Source of the DNA: Clavelina lepadiformis
Taxonomy: Eukaryota > Chordata > Ascidiacea > Aplousobranchia > Clavelinidae
Reading direction: 5' to 3'
Length of the DNA stretch: 64,000 nt
NCBI RefSeq assembly: GCF_947623445.1
Contig: NC_135245.1
Coordinates: 7,137,501-7,201,500 of the forward strand
Shown here: piece by piece, positions 28,481-41,500 of the stretch
Position numbering within the stretch: position 1 is the first letter of the stretch
Layout of the letters: each line of letters starts with the position of its first letter
Translations under genes and position numbers: made by a program
The notes under the pieces: model-generated
Seen by the model: only the letters and a program-made list of their open reading frames with translations
What the model was told of the DNA's origin: nothing
Databases searched by the model: none

Positions 28481-31069
28481 TTACGTACACAGCTCTTCGT
28501 TCAATTCCGCGTCTGACATCTTGGTGTACTTAAATTTTATCGTGTTGTCGTGGAAACCGAATGACGTCATTCGCACCGCGGCATGACTTTGGTCCAGAAC
28601 AAATTTTTTTAATCCTGAAATAAAATATCTTGCATGAGGGTTGGAAAATCTAGAACATCTTTACTGTTGTAAGTTGAATAATTATCGCAGTTATAGTTGG
28701 ATCGACGTCTTATACCATCGCTTTTGTACGGTGCTTGGTATCTCTGGACCAGGGTCATCGCCGCTGTGTCTAACGAGTCACCTTTCAAAATTTCTATGGT
28801 GTCATGGCGAGTGGCGTTGACCTGTTAATTTGAAGTGTACATAGTTAACTTTAAGCCGAAACGTCTTGCTGCATACTTCTAGTTCTACACAGCGGTCAAA
28901 AATTGTTTTAATATTAATATTAATTAAATATTATTTAATCTTTCCTCGTCAATACCGTAAAATTAAAATGGTATTTGGCATATATTTTAACTATATCTAA
29001 TTAATGTTAACCTAAAGTTCTGTAAAATCGGTACGCTTTGCCATTCTTACGTTTTCGCTGCTTAAAAGAACCTCTTCGACTTCAAGTAGCGTAGGTTGAA
29101 TTATTGAAAAAGTGCAACTTCTGCCTTGAACTGAATACATTGTGTATCTTCCTTGAGTTGTCGGTGTCACCACGTTACATTTCACTACGTGCATGAAAAA
29201 AAAAGTTATATTGTATGCTAATTGCAAAGCATCATATAGTTAGTCAGAGGCGTATATAGCTAACAACAACGTAAAAAGGAATATCTGTTACCGGGCGCAG
29301 CATACCCAGAGTGCCAAAAATACGTCGATAATGCTGTTTTTCGCAAAAAATGGAGCGCAAAATGTAAATAAATGAATTAAATTTTGTTTCAGTTGTATGG
29401 CAATTGCTTTGAGGAACATCTCATACAGGTATCTGATACGTGATGAAACAATAAAAATAATTTTGTCATTTGCTCCCTCCCCACGACCTAACTGAACCAT
29501 TTTGAGCGATAATAAAATGAAAATAAACACTTCAAAAAATAAAAAAAATATTCTGAAGTGTAGGATATTATTTCAGTAAATAAAACGTTTGAAGGATTCT
29601 GGCCACTTACAGCAAAAACCATACAAGCGATTTTAAGAAATAATTTCAAATTTTCAACTCAAGCGCGAAACGTTAGGGTACAGCTCACAAAAAAAAGTTA
29701 AACTTTGTATTCAGAACGGCATTCTATTGTCAATAATAATAAGTAAAACTTCATAAATAGTTATTATAAATGGAGCCCCGGGTGAAAATATTAAAGATAA
29801 GTTTACAGAAAATAAAATGTTTAGCTATACGTCGTCGAAAATAACCCGTATTTATGTACAACAACATGAGTGGTACTGACTCCACAGCAAAACATGCAAC
29901 TAAGACAGAACGTGCAGTAAAACTTACAACTCGTAGCGTAAATCCTTCTGAAACGTATTTTGATTTCGCTGTTCATGTACAAACGGAATTGAACCAAGGC
30001 AACATTTTGCGTAGAAGTAAAAGTTAAGGCCGTCTGATATCGAGCTCTCTGCCGCTCACAAAACCCGACAATTCTCTTTTCTAGGGGAAGAGCATGATCA
30101 CCGTCGCTAGGAAGAATATTGCCACGTGCCATCCATCCATCAAATATCTGTCCTTCCAAAAATTATCCACATTGAGGAAAATGCTTACGGTGACTTTTAG
30201 TATACTTGGTATAGGAACGTTGTGTTTGATGTCATTGTACTAAATTTAAACTCTTAATCACGGTTATATAAGTTGTTTGCTGAACTGTACAATCTTTATT
30301 CACCTCAAGGAATTCTCCTTGGTCACAGTCAACTTTTGCTTCCAGAACTTCGACCGAAATAATTTCGTGAACGTCTCCAATGAGGTAAACTCCGCATAAA
30401 GCTTGACTTTCATCAGTTTGAACAAAGGTCAAATCCGAATCCACTTTAGCCATATCGACACAATCTGAGCATACCCAAATATAAAACCCTGATGCTGGAT
30501 TTATATTTGCACCATGTAAAGGAAACATAAAGACAACAAATTGTAATAATTATTTTTTCCATTCTATATTTATTTTTAATTTATTTCAAACAATTTTATA
30601 ATATATTTTTTATTTGTGCATTTTTGATGAAAACGTTTTCAAACATATTGCATGTCTTTACAAGTTTTGAAAAAACTTGTTTCTTATTTTTCTACGAACA
30701 TTGCGCCATGTTGTTCTAAAGTGGAATTATACAATTATGCCTGTACCTCATCAATGTCATGATAAATTTATATAAAGAAATAACACTTAGTAAAAGTATT
30801 TCTGCAAAGCAGAGGTAAATACTTAGAGATCTAGATGATATTGAATAAGGCTCGGTTGGGCCGGGCCCTGTGATGATTTGAGCTTGGTCTTCGTCATTGC
30901 TGGGCTGCAATTAGTGCACTACAGGTTAGATAACGTAAATTACATATACACTGGAAATATAGTTTAATTTCGACCTAACAAATGGAAACAACCGTACCTG
31001 ACAACGTAGTGGAGAAACAAGAAATGTCAGCAACAAATATTCCGCAAAAAGTTCTTTGGTGGCTCTCAT
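28481..31069 (-). CDS. CRHBP: corticotropin-releasing hormone binding protein
   Basis: Secreted protein that binds CRH-family peptides. Seven exons on the minus strand: 31069-30998, 30904-30823, 30464-30304, 30147-29928, 29184-29051, 28821-28665, 28614-28481; product 319 residues (human about 322), all joins in phase. Seen: exon 1 is a signal peptide (core YLLLTFLVS). The family cysteines follow: NCVDM (C53) with ALCGV (C75), DCDQGEFLE (C98) with GFCE (C135), KCNVV (C181) with SCTFSI (C202), and YNCDN (C268) with the penultimate residue C318. Conserved landmarks are the FDGWMARG and SxQNVAL segments and the closing VRMTS..NTIKFKY. Spacings within the first three pairs are within one residue of the human protein. 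One further vertebrate pair (about C237-C264 in human) has no counterpart here. No canonical poly(A) signal was found downstream. Confidence 0.92.
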
Positions 31070-33804
31070 TCTCTGATGGCTCTGTCGCCTGGCAGCAAGA
31101 AACTGTGCTGTAATATCTCAAACAGAAAACTTTTGCTTGTAGTTTATAGAAAACCTGTGAATTGGCCTTTTTCAAGATAATGTCTTTCAGAAATCAGTAA
31201 TACCATTTAAGCTTCCGCTCACGTAGCATATTCAAGCAGCTATTTGCGAATGACGATTTCAATATATACCGTAAGTGTGAAGTATTTCAAACATTCAATA
31301 GCAATAGTCTTACTGCGGAAAAACAAATTTGACTTACACGCTTGTTTCCATAAGGCTGCAAGTTTTTGCCGAAAGAAAATTTTACTTGTCAACTGTGACC
31401 CACACCATAACCCTGCTTCGTGCATGATTAACGTGTATTAGAAATTCATTCACTTTTTTGCCTCATGTAGTACTAATCTATACATAAATATAGGTTACAA
31501 ATAGAGAAACAAATGTTTTTGTTTGCTGTTTCGATTATAACCAATGTTTTTCCTATAAGCAATCCGGTAAGTATCAAGAAATTATACCTATTCATGTTTG
31601 CTTATGGTGGTCCATCGAGACGATGACGATCGAGACTGCCCCGTTTACCAAGGTGTTGGAATTGACCTTGTCCAGAATTGAAGTCCAGAGGATTTTCTTC
31701 AAGTGGCCATGATATCGTTTTTAGGGCGTCTAGGAGGACACGAACCATCAGAATAGATTTTCAGTATTTTTTTTCGATTTAGACTTAACAAAACCTAACA
31801 ATGACGCACGTTGTACGTGCCTGTAGCTACATCACCTTATTAATTTGTTTTTATACAATAAGAGCTTCTTCAAAAGCAAGCCATACAAAGGTTTAGTATC
31901 TCCTGTAATAAAAACCTCAAAGTAAGCCCTATTCGTGAAAATACATAGGAGAGCATATCATTAGTTGATTTATAACTTAATTTATTTAAAAAGGTTGTAG
32001 CCTATACTGCAATAGCCTAAATATGCACAGTGGAATTACTATTAAATCAATTACTAATTAGGCACCATTTTTATAGGAGGTTGTGTAGTGTATAATAAAT
32101 GTAAGATTCCGTCTTTTTTCATGCATAGCATTGCGAGATGTTAGGTTAAGTATGTTTTCCTAAACCATTTAACTGTTATCCATGGTATGTACGTATTTCT
32201 TTACGTATTACAGTACTTGTTTCTTGTACTCCCAAAGCCTAAACGTGTGCAATTCCGCGTGGGTTTGGCACCATATTACCGCCACGTTATGGACTATTAG
32301 TTTTAATTTTTGACTTTGCCGAATTCTTTACGTTCCTTCCCGTCAATTAGCATTGATTACTTTGTTTTATAATTCTTTTCGCTCTTTGACATTTCATTCG
32401 TTTACGGCGCTCGGTAGGTCATGACTCCGGATGACGAGTAAGTAGAGAAGGTTGTGCGTTATTCTTGCACTTAGCCGGGGGTGTCTCGAGCGTACTTGTA
32501 TTAAACAAAATTATTGCGGATTGCCAAAAACTAACTTGTATTGTCGTGTTGGATGCTATAGTACTTGTCTGTGAAAGACGAGCACGCACACATGTTTATA
32601 CACAATTGACAAATACCACTGTATAATCAGTGTAAACCTGATTAAAGCGATATGTCCAAGTTATGACAACGAGGTCATCGCATGATGGCGACGTGGCCGC
32701 CACACCACTCCACCGGTAGATGAAGCTCGACTTTTTCAGCGCGAAATGGCGAGATAAGATCGTTAAAATGGCAAAAAGTTCGTTGCCGTCGTTTCAGGAA
32801 AGTCGAGCCTAGGATTGGTGATGGCCTCGAACTGGAAAATAAGTGTTTTGCACTCATTCATTGTTTCAGTCCGTCAGCTCTTCAATACAGTTTACATTTT
32901 CTACGTGTTGTCCAATCTGTTTCTGCGAATGTGCTAACCAAGCCATTTATGTGTCAAGCAAATTTGAGTCGTATGAAGTCATAGTCAAGTTACGTTTGTG
33001 CCATAAACTTCAAAAGTTTGCAGATCTACTTTCTAATGAAAATCTAATGAACAGTCATTTCAAGTTGTGTCGAATTTCTGAAAACTTACCATTGACAGGA
33101 GAATATTCCTTGTTACAGCTAGCTAGGTAGAATACCAGCTAGGTTACAGGAAAATGCGACTTTAGTCGACTCCTGTTATTACTATCTTGGCTCGTTTTTC
33201 TAATCTTAATTTTTTGAAGGTACAATACTGAATAGAATTGAAGTTTTATAACCGGGAAAGTCCCTACAAAAACACAATGCTTTTTATTCAGGGAAATTCC
33301 CTTGCATGATTGACAAGTTATGTTATGTGAATCAATAAACAACACATTAGAAAATGAAGAAGAGGAAGTGAAACTTCAAAAAGGAACTGAAAGCTGATGA
33401 GGTTGGCGTTTTGCGTGTCTACTTTAATTTCCAGTCGTTCATTCTCAGACTGCAAGATTTTGGGAAACTGCAAAATTGCTTGCCAAAGTAAACATTCTTT
33501 ATCTATACTGTAGGTGTATCCATTTTATTAATTTGCAGATGAAAGTCATAGGCTATTATGCTATAAAGTTAAGCAGCAACTGTGTGTTTGGTTTTATAGT
33601 ACCTAATGCAACTTTCAGTGAGGAATGTAACATTTTTTTTCACCAGACAGCACATATAATTGTCGATAGCTGCTGCATGAGCACCAATGGGTCATAGTGG
33701 AAAGTTTGGCACATGTACGCAGGGGACTCATCAACGTGCACAACAAAATGGAAAGTGTGGTATACGCATGCACACGACGTATTAATGTGCACACCAAATA
33801 TAAT

Positions 33805-34015
33805 ACAAAGTACTATTTCACCATAAGTAGGTCACACATCCTGTTGTTAAACATAGGCGGTTAGGTTAGGAAAAGTCGATTTTAATGTCTTAGGGTGTAA
33901 TTGAAGTGCATAACCACAGGATACATGTTAAAACATTTAAGTTAGTTAACAAGAATCTGTGAAAATAGATCCAGAATTACGATTGTTTTCGGTAAAATGG
34001 TGACAGACAGTATAA
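33805..34015 (+). repeat. dispersed repeat family R1, copy 3
   Basis: Ordered blocks shared with the other copies include TAGGTCACACATCCTGTTGTTA (close to TAGGTCACGTAGCCCGTTGTTA in copy 1), GGTTAGGTTAGGAAAAG, AACATTTAAGTTAGTTAACAAGAA, CTGTGAAAATAG and GGTAAAATGGTGACAGACAG. The ends CTATTTCACC / GGTAAAATGG are partly inverted. Confidence 0.5.
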
Positions 34016-34029
34016 TACTAATATTCATG

Positions 34030-34620
34030 TCAAACAAACAAGGTAAATTTAGTCGTTCGAACATCAATTTATAAATTAAGTCTCCATTTCATGCTGTCAC
34101 CCCAAAGTGTATGTCTCTGTATGATTTATTATCAAAAACTGTCATAATTTCTAGTCAGTCGTGCTCCCCAAACTTTTTCACGTTCACACTTATTTCTAAA
34201 ACAAGCAAGGTAAATTTTGTTTTTTGAACACCAATTTATAATAAACTAAGAATTGAAGCTATATTACATAACGTCACACTGAAATATGGATGTTTCTCAC
34301 CCAATTTTTTGTCAAAAAAACTGCTATACTTTCAATTCTGGCCAATTAGTAAAGATGCAATAACTTAGGCATATCTGAGGTTACGCTTCCTTGAAAAAAT
34401 TTTGCATTTACAATATTTAAAATGGTGCAATGCTTAAAATCAGTTACATCAAGAAGTTTTCTGAAATACTTCAACACAAGAAATTGACTGATAAGTACTA
34501 GAGGTGCAATAATTAGTAAGTATGCTTTCCTGAAAAAGTTTGGATTTGTAACATTTAGAATGCATTGTCAGGAAAGTAACCTGCTGAAATATATGGAAGT
34601 TTAATGTATGTTAATTGTCA
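34030..34620 (+). repeat. degenerate tandem duplication
   Basis: The blocks AAGGTAAATTT...GAACA-CAATTTATA and TTTTTGTCAAAAA/ATTATCAAAAACTG recur about 165 bases apart (near 34040 and 34207). A block reading TGCAATAA..TTAG then GCTTTCCTGAAAAAxTTTGxATTTxxAATATTTA recurs near 34358 and 34505. The copies have diverged. Confidence 0.35.
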
Positions 34621-35569
34621 TAAGAACACCTATGAGGTATTTCGGGAAAATAATAGCAGAAAATATTTCAAAAAAAGGTTTTTCATAACTGATAAAATTT
34701 TTCAAATAAAATATTTGATGTACTCTTGTTGTTATTCTTTGGCCACGTAATACTAAACACGGAAGGCTTCAGTATGATAGGTATAATGGAAAGGATAAAA
34801 GCAAAGAACGTTTTACTTTTGTTGAGCAATACAATAACCACAACGTGTTTTGTCACAAACTACATCAGATTTCAAACAATTTTCAGATCACAGTATGCTC
34901 ACAGTTACCAATGCCTCAAAAGTATTTAGACCTATATTCAGCTTTACACGTCACTCATAGTCTCGTGTGTAGTGGTATCATGTGAAAAAGAGGCGTTCAC
35001 CTTTTCATTGAAACAGCTAGGCCTCAAGGAGATGAACAAGTCTATAATCTACTAATTTTATTAGAATCGTTCTTAAACCTTAAAATTCTTGAAAAGCACA
35101 CGATTTAAGCTGTTGCTGTCTGAAGATGTTTCAAAGACAAGTGTGCATCAAAGAAAATAAATTAAATTTGTGCAACAAAATACCCTTTTTGCACTATTTT
35201 CTGCTCTAATTGATTACTTTGTGGATTGATCATGTCTGGTACACACTGCACACCACCTTCATCCTGTATGGTACTGGTTTCACTACCATTTATATAAAAA
35301 GTAAATTCTGAAGCACAAGGTTTTTGTGATTATTACTTGTTACTACCATTAATTTTTAATAAATATTTCTAAAATTCCACATTTTTCGATTATTTATAAA
35401 TGTAATATTGTGTCATAAATCTTTCCCAATATTTATTAAACCTGTATGTACTGGGCTTATTGTTATTTTCTTTCTTGCATGTTTGGCAAGACATAACTTT
35501 CCTATCTAACTTTCCTTAGAAAAAATCCAGTTATATAATCTGGTATAAAGGCAAACTAATTCAAGAAAT

Positions 35570-38500
35570 ATGTGGCAAAATGAAAAGAACTTGGGTGCTG
35601 ATGTTAATCAAACTCACCATCAGTTAATTAAGCATATGAAGGATATGAGTTTTGATAATGCTAAAATAGAGGAAGCAATAGTTAACACAGGTAATAACGA
35701 TACAAAATTGAATCGATAATAACGCAATATAATGCAAGATTTTGCATGAAGGCATTAGTTAAATAGCCAGTCCCTAAGCGACTCCAAAAAACTTTAAAAA
35801 ACTTTCTTAAGTTTTTTTTACAGAATATACTTATATGAAATTTTATTTGGTAATATCTATTTTATTTTGGTTAATCTACTATTATATAAATCACTAGGGC
35901 ACCATTAAATGGTTTTCGAACTAATTCCGACTATTTGGTGTGGAATGATTTGTTCAATATCATGCTGTAGGCTACATAAAGTAATCAAAACTTAACTGTT
36001 TGTTTGATGAAGATGATTTGAAAAAAAAGATGTAAACAAACTTTATCTTAGAAAAGGCTATGTAGGCTTTGAATGTACCTAAGCCTCACTTTTTAGTATT
36101 TTACTTTATAGGCACTGGGTCAGAAGTGAATGATGATAATGTATCAACTCTGATAAACTACTTGATAGAAAGTTCATCTACTGCAGCACCTACACCATCA
36201 AGCAGTAGTAGTAAGTTATTATAACTTAATCTACAAATGAATTTTCATGCCCTTGGATATTAAGTGTTAGTGTCTGCTTAGTCTTTTCTAGAAATACACT
36301 TAATGTTAAAGTGAGTCATGCTTGGAACAAATTGTATAGGAAATTGGGAACATTTTGTGATGTGATTTGCGCAGAAAAAAGCTTGATGATCATGCTTAAC
36401 TTGGCAGTACAAATTTTACTGTTTTCAGCTAATATGTCGCATTTTGTCACGTCATTTGTGTTAGAGATAGGATTACCTTGTTTGCAGTTAAAACAACAAA
36501 ACTACTTGAAAAATCATACTAAGCAAACAAATTTATGGTACTTTTTTACTTTTAAAAATAAATAAGATCTTATATTATCATCCTTGGCATATGCCACACA
36601 CATTGGTTCATATTTAACTGTCGGTTTATTAGAGGATTATCAAAAGCCAGTTTCAAATCCACTAATAACTGCCTCTAGACTGTTTAATCTAAATCAGTTA
36701 ATATTTTCAATGAGCCAACATGAGGTGTGCAAATACTTTCGGTTGTTATGGAAAGAATGCAGAATTCTAATTTTAAAACAACTTTTTTGAGTTTTATATG
36801 GCCTATTGGTACACATATTTTCAAAACCAATTCATTAAATTTAATCAAAATCACTCATACTATCGCTACAAAGACTTGTGTAGAAAAATATAAATAAAGT
36901 TAACCTTCAGAATGCCAAACTATATCCTTTTTTTATTTTACTTTAATGTTTGGTTAACACGGTTCAGACAACATCTACAAAGACTTGGTATTTGGTATTC
37001 CTTTAGTGTTGGTTCAGTAGCCGAGTGGTTAGAGCACTAGTCTTGCAATAACGCAGTCCATGTTTAATACTCAATGGCGCTACCATTGCAATGCCATAGA
37101 CCAGGGTTTCCCAAACTGGGGCCCGTGATTACTGCACTGGGGGTCCAGACTAGCTGTAAAGTCTGACTTTGCCGAGTTTGCTCGTGATGAATTGTTCCGA
37201 GAATTGATAAATTGCGCAATAAACAGCAACCTCATCCATCGCATTGATGTTGTCAGTGTAGTTAATAAGCATGAAGTGTTATTTATTTTTGGGTTTATAT
37301 TATCTTTCTTTGTTGGTTAGGCAGAAAAATTGATATGACATAAGGTTTGGGGTCAAGAAAAAAAGATTTACAAATAGGGGTCCATGGCTGAAAAAGTTTG
37401 GGAAACCCTGCCCTAAACGAAAGCATTAACAACACTTGCTCCTGTTCAGTGGTTCTGATGAAAAGTACAAAATTCGGGCTACACAAGATGCGTTTACCAA
37501 TCGAAACTTGCGCAGTGGCTAGCTCGATGGTTGGGGCTCCAGCAATGAGGAATCATCGCTGAGTTTAGGTTATGCAAATACTTTTCTCTGTCTGAGGATA
37601 AAAAATTATGATAACAGGCCATACCATGCCGAGACCTTTCCAAGAAATATATCATAAAACATAAAACACCCAGATACTGTATATCTATTGTGATGCTATT
37701 AAAGAAAAATTGGTTTAGGTTTATGCCACAGCAGACCTTCTGTATATGGTGGAAGGCATAGGGCTGTACAAATTATCAAACCTGCAGAAAATTCCAATGG
37801 TTACACGCTTGATCAGGATGCCCTGGAAAGGGTATTTTCCCAGCCTCAGGTTGCCAATTGTCCTGTGTCAATCTGTTCGCTAGCTGGTGCAATGCGTGAA
37901 GGGAAGTCATTTTTGTTGAATCTCTTCCTCATGTACTTCCACTCTGGAAGGGTATGCGAATATGCCTTATACAATAATATTGTTTAGTTGACTTATGCGT
38001 CACGTAACTAAATGTATTTATGTAACCAAATGTATTAGGCAGAATGGCAAATAAATAAAGTTTGCAGTTTGTTTCTAATTTCATAATGTTTCAAGGAAAA
38101 TTCCATTAAATATTTGCTATTATTTTGTTTTGTTGACCTTTTACACGTGGTATTTCTGAGTAGTCTATTATGAGTACATTAATTAACAAAGTGTGATCTC
38201 ATACATATTTTAACTAACAATTGTTTACCGGATTAGTCTGAAGCTTGGTTAAATGACAAAAGAAAAACGTTGTTTGACGGATTTGGATGGAGAGGAGGCC
38301 ATAATCGATGTACTCAAGGAATATGGATTTGGGATGAACCATTTCCTGTCAACACAAAAGATGGTGATGTAAGTTATTTCATGAATTAAAAGACTGAACC
38401 TAATTTAAAGTTTTACTAATGTTAGCGAATTGAGTTAATTAATTAACAAAATGAATAAATCAAGCACTTAAATGAAGATAAACGATATTTCTGATTATTA

Positions 38501-41500
38501 GGTTGTCGTCTTTCTAATGGATACCCAAGGAGCCTTTGATCATGAGAGTTCAATAAAAGGCTGTTCCATCATATTTGCGTTGAGCACACTGATCAGTTCT
38601 GTGCAAATCTTTAACATCATGAGGCAGATACAAGAAAATCATTTGCAACATTTACAGGTAAAGTTAAGTCATAGCATGGACCTATGTGATGGAAGCACAT
38701 ACTGTAAAAGAGAATTTTATTCATTTCTAAGTGATTTTTTACAAGTAATCTTGTGTTAGGAATTTTAATTTTAGATGTGCGAAATATTGGCAACCAAAAG
38801 TTGATTTAAGTAGGTATCATAATTTACAATATGACATATATTTAGTGAGCAGCATTGTTTAGTTATAGAACTGTGCCTATAGCTTGTCTTCTAGACTTTT
38901 GGGTCTGTGTCATTTAATTATTAATACCATCATTAGTACTTCCAAAAATAAAAGATATTGAAGTGCAACCGTTTATTGACTCTGTAGCCGAGTGATTAGA
39001 GCAACCAGCTTGCAATAATGTGGCTCAATTTTTGATACCCAGTGACGTTATCATTGTAATTTGCATAATTGGGCATGGCATTAAATGATGCTTGCTCTTG
39101 TTCAGTAGTCCTGATGGACAGTCTCAAACTCAGGCAATACAATATAAAAAAACACAAATAAAAAACTGTGTATCATTATGTGTATTGAAACTTGCACAAC
39201 TGCTAGCTCCATAACCGGAGCTCAAGCAATGAAGAATCATTGCTGAGTTTAGTAAAGATTACGATACCCATCTAGGACTGGTGAATTTTATTTTTGTATA
39301 CAGTCGAATCCGCTTAATTCGGACACTTTGGTTCCGCTCACTTTTGGCCGAATTAAGCGGAGAAACGGCTTTGTCCGAATTAAGCGGAAAATCAATTGTT
39401 CGTTTCATGGTCATGCGTAAAGTCAAAAAATGCATTTAAAATACTGTACTGTTGCGTAATAAATGAATTGCAGCTGCGCTATACTGCAGTAACTGGCACT
39501 GATCGCATAAAACGTCTTCGTTTACTTTAGTGAGCAATTTCACTTTTTGTGCTAAACTTTTCTGTACAATTTTGTCCTACAAGATGGACGCAATTGTACC
39601 GAAGTAAAAGCGACTATGGAGCTGGCACGGCCTTATATCAGTTCATTGTCGATTGTTACTGCATGAATCGTCATTGTTTCACCATAATCACTCATAATGC
39701 AATTGAATCTTGTCTTAAAACGAACGAAGTACTGTTTATTGTATCATAACCTAACGATGGAATTGCCAACCTGTGTCCGAATTAAGCGGAGAATTGTCCG
39801 AATTAACAGGAGTTTTTTACGTTCAATTTTTACTTTTGTTCCGTTCCTGAGCATTTTGGCCGAATAAAGCGGTTGTCCGGGTTATCCGGTGTCCGAATTA
39901 AGCGGATTCGACTGTATATAACAAATGTATATTGTATCTAAATTTCACTGTGTGGGTGTATTTCTGCAGCTTTTTACAGAGTATGGTAAGGTTGCAAAGC
40001 AGCAAAACAGTTCTTCTCAAGGAAAGGCTTTTCAGGTAAAGCTTTTACTAATGAAATTTATGAAAGCACGTTGCCTGAGACACTTGCCACTTTACTATTG
40101 GTTACCGGTATGCTTTTGTTTAGTCTTTGATGTTCCTTGTGCGGGACTGGCATAACCCTGCATACAGAGGTCTTCAAGGTGGTTGCCATATCTTGAAGGA
40201 TGTTTTACGCATTAGAAATTCCCATCATGATCTTACAGCTGTCAGAGAAAACATACATGAATCATTTGAAGATGTAGGTTGCATGTTGTTACCAAAACCA
40301 GGAGATCGAGTTGAAATTAGAAATAAAAACGGCCCACTGGTCACAATTGGAGGTAAACACCATGGAACTACTTATACCTATGTGAAAAAAACAAAAGTAT
40401 TAATAAATGAAGCATATAGCGTAAGATGTTAATCATTGTGCTAATTTGGTTTGTGTATACCAAAATAGATAATAATTAATTTAATGTATACAATTATACA
40501 TGCTTTATACATGTGTGACGATAATACATGATAATACACATGCATTATCTTTTTTGTTAACAGACATGAAACCTGAATTTCTTGATGAAGTGAATGAGCT
40601 TGTGAAACATCTTTTCAAAACTGGTATTGTGTGTAAGCGAGTTAATGATTCATTGGTTACTGGTCTTGGTATGATCAATTTGATCATTGCATATTGCAAT
40701 GTATTTGAAAGTGGAGACATGCCAGATATTCAACCCATTATGGAGGTATCGTATCTTATTGTGATCATTTTTTGAAAAAAAGTGGTTCAATTTATATGAC
40801 ACTTCAGTAACTCAGTAGGAATTGTAACTAGTACTAACTCTTTCTTTTGATCTTCTAGTCGACAAGCTTGATTTTATTTATATTAAATAAAAGTTTAAAG
40901 ATTAAAGTTTGACAAATGACAAGATTTTTTTTTAATTTTTTTTTAAGGCTACAGCTAAAGCAGCTATTGTGGCTACCATTCAGAAGTGTAAAGATGAATA
41001 TATTACAGAAATGAAACAGGTAAACACCAAAGTTTTTTGCAGTACGAAAATTAACACGTTACATAAGTTATTTATTATCAAAACTGACACTTCAGATATT
41101 AACAAAATTCCCAAATCATAACAATTTATGATAAAGTGTGCAATAATAGTAAAATTTATAAATGTACCAGTAGTGTTTTGAATTGGATAATTTACTGGAA
41201 CCTTACTTTGTTATCCTTTTTAAGTTTAAATTTTGTTTATCATTTATATTAATTTTACTTTGGATTATAACATATTTTAACTTAAAGCGTGGCAAAATAT
41301 ATGTTAATTACAAACTACAACCAAACACTAAAAACCCTGACAAACCTTGTTTTTTGTTTGAACTGTGTTCTGAAGCATATGGAGGATGAAGGATTTGTGG
41401 AAGAAGATTTGTTGAGAAAAAGACATGATAGGATAAGAAAAGACACAATCTCACGATACAACAGCTGTCCGAAAATGGGTGGAAAAGGCTTGATTGACGA

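Larger units (their letters stand above)
31070..35519. other. intergenic, repeat-rich, no gene recognised
   Basis: I see only isolated short ORFs. A possible start with donor at 31512-31565 (MFLFAVSIITN then gtaagt) has no recognisable downstream exon. GC-richer islands near 31600-31740 and 32660-32830 are unexplained. The stretch also holds R1 repeat copy 3 and a degenerate tandem duplication at 34030-34620. Confidence 0.45.

Noticed and set aside
37011..37090. Possible true tRNA gene at the SINE head
   Set aside because: The acceptor stem does not pair and the sequence runs directly into a SINE body found elsewhere in the window.
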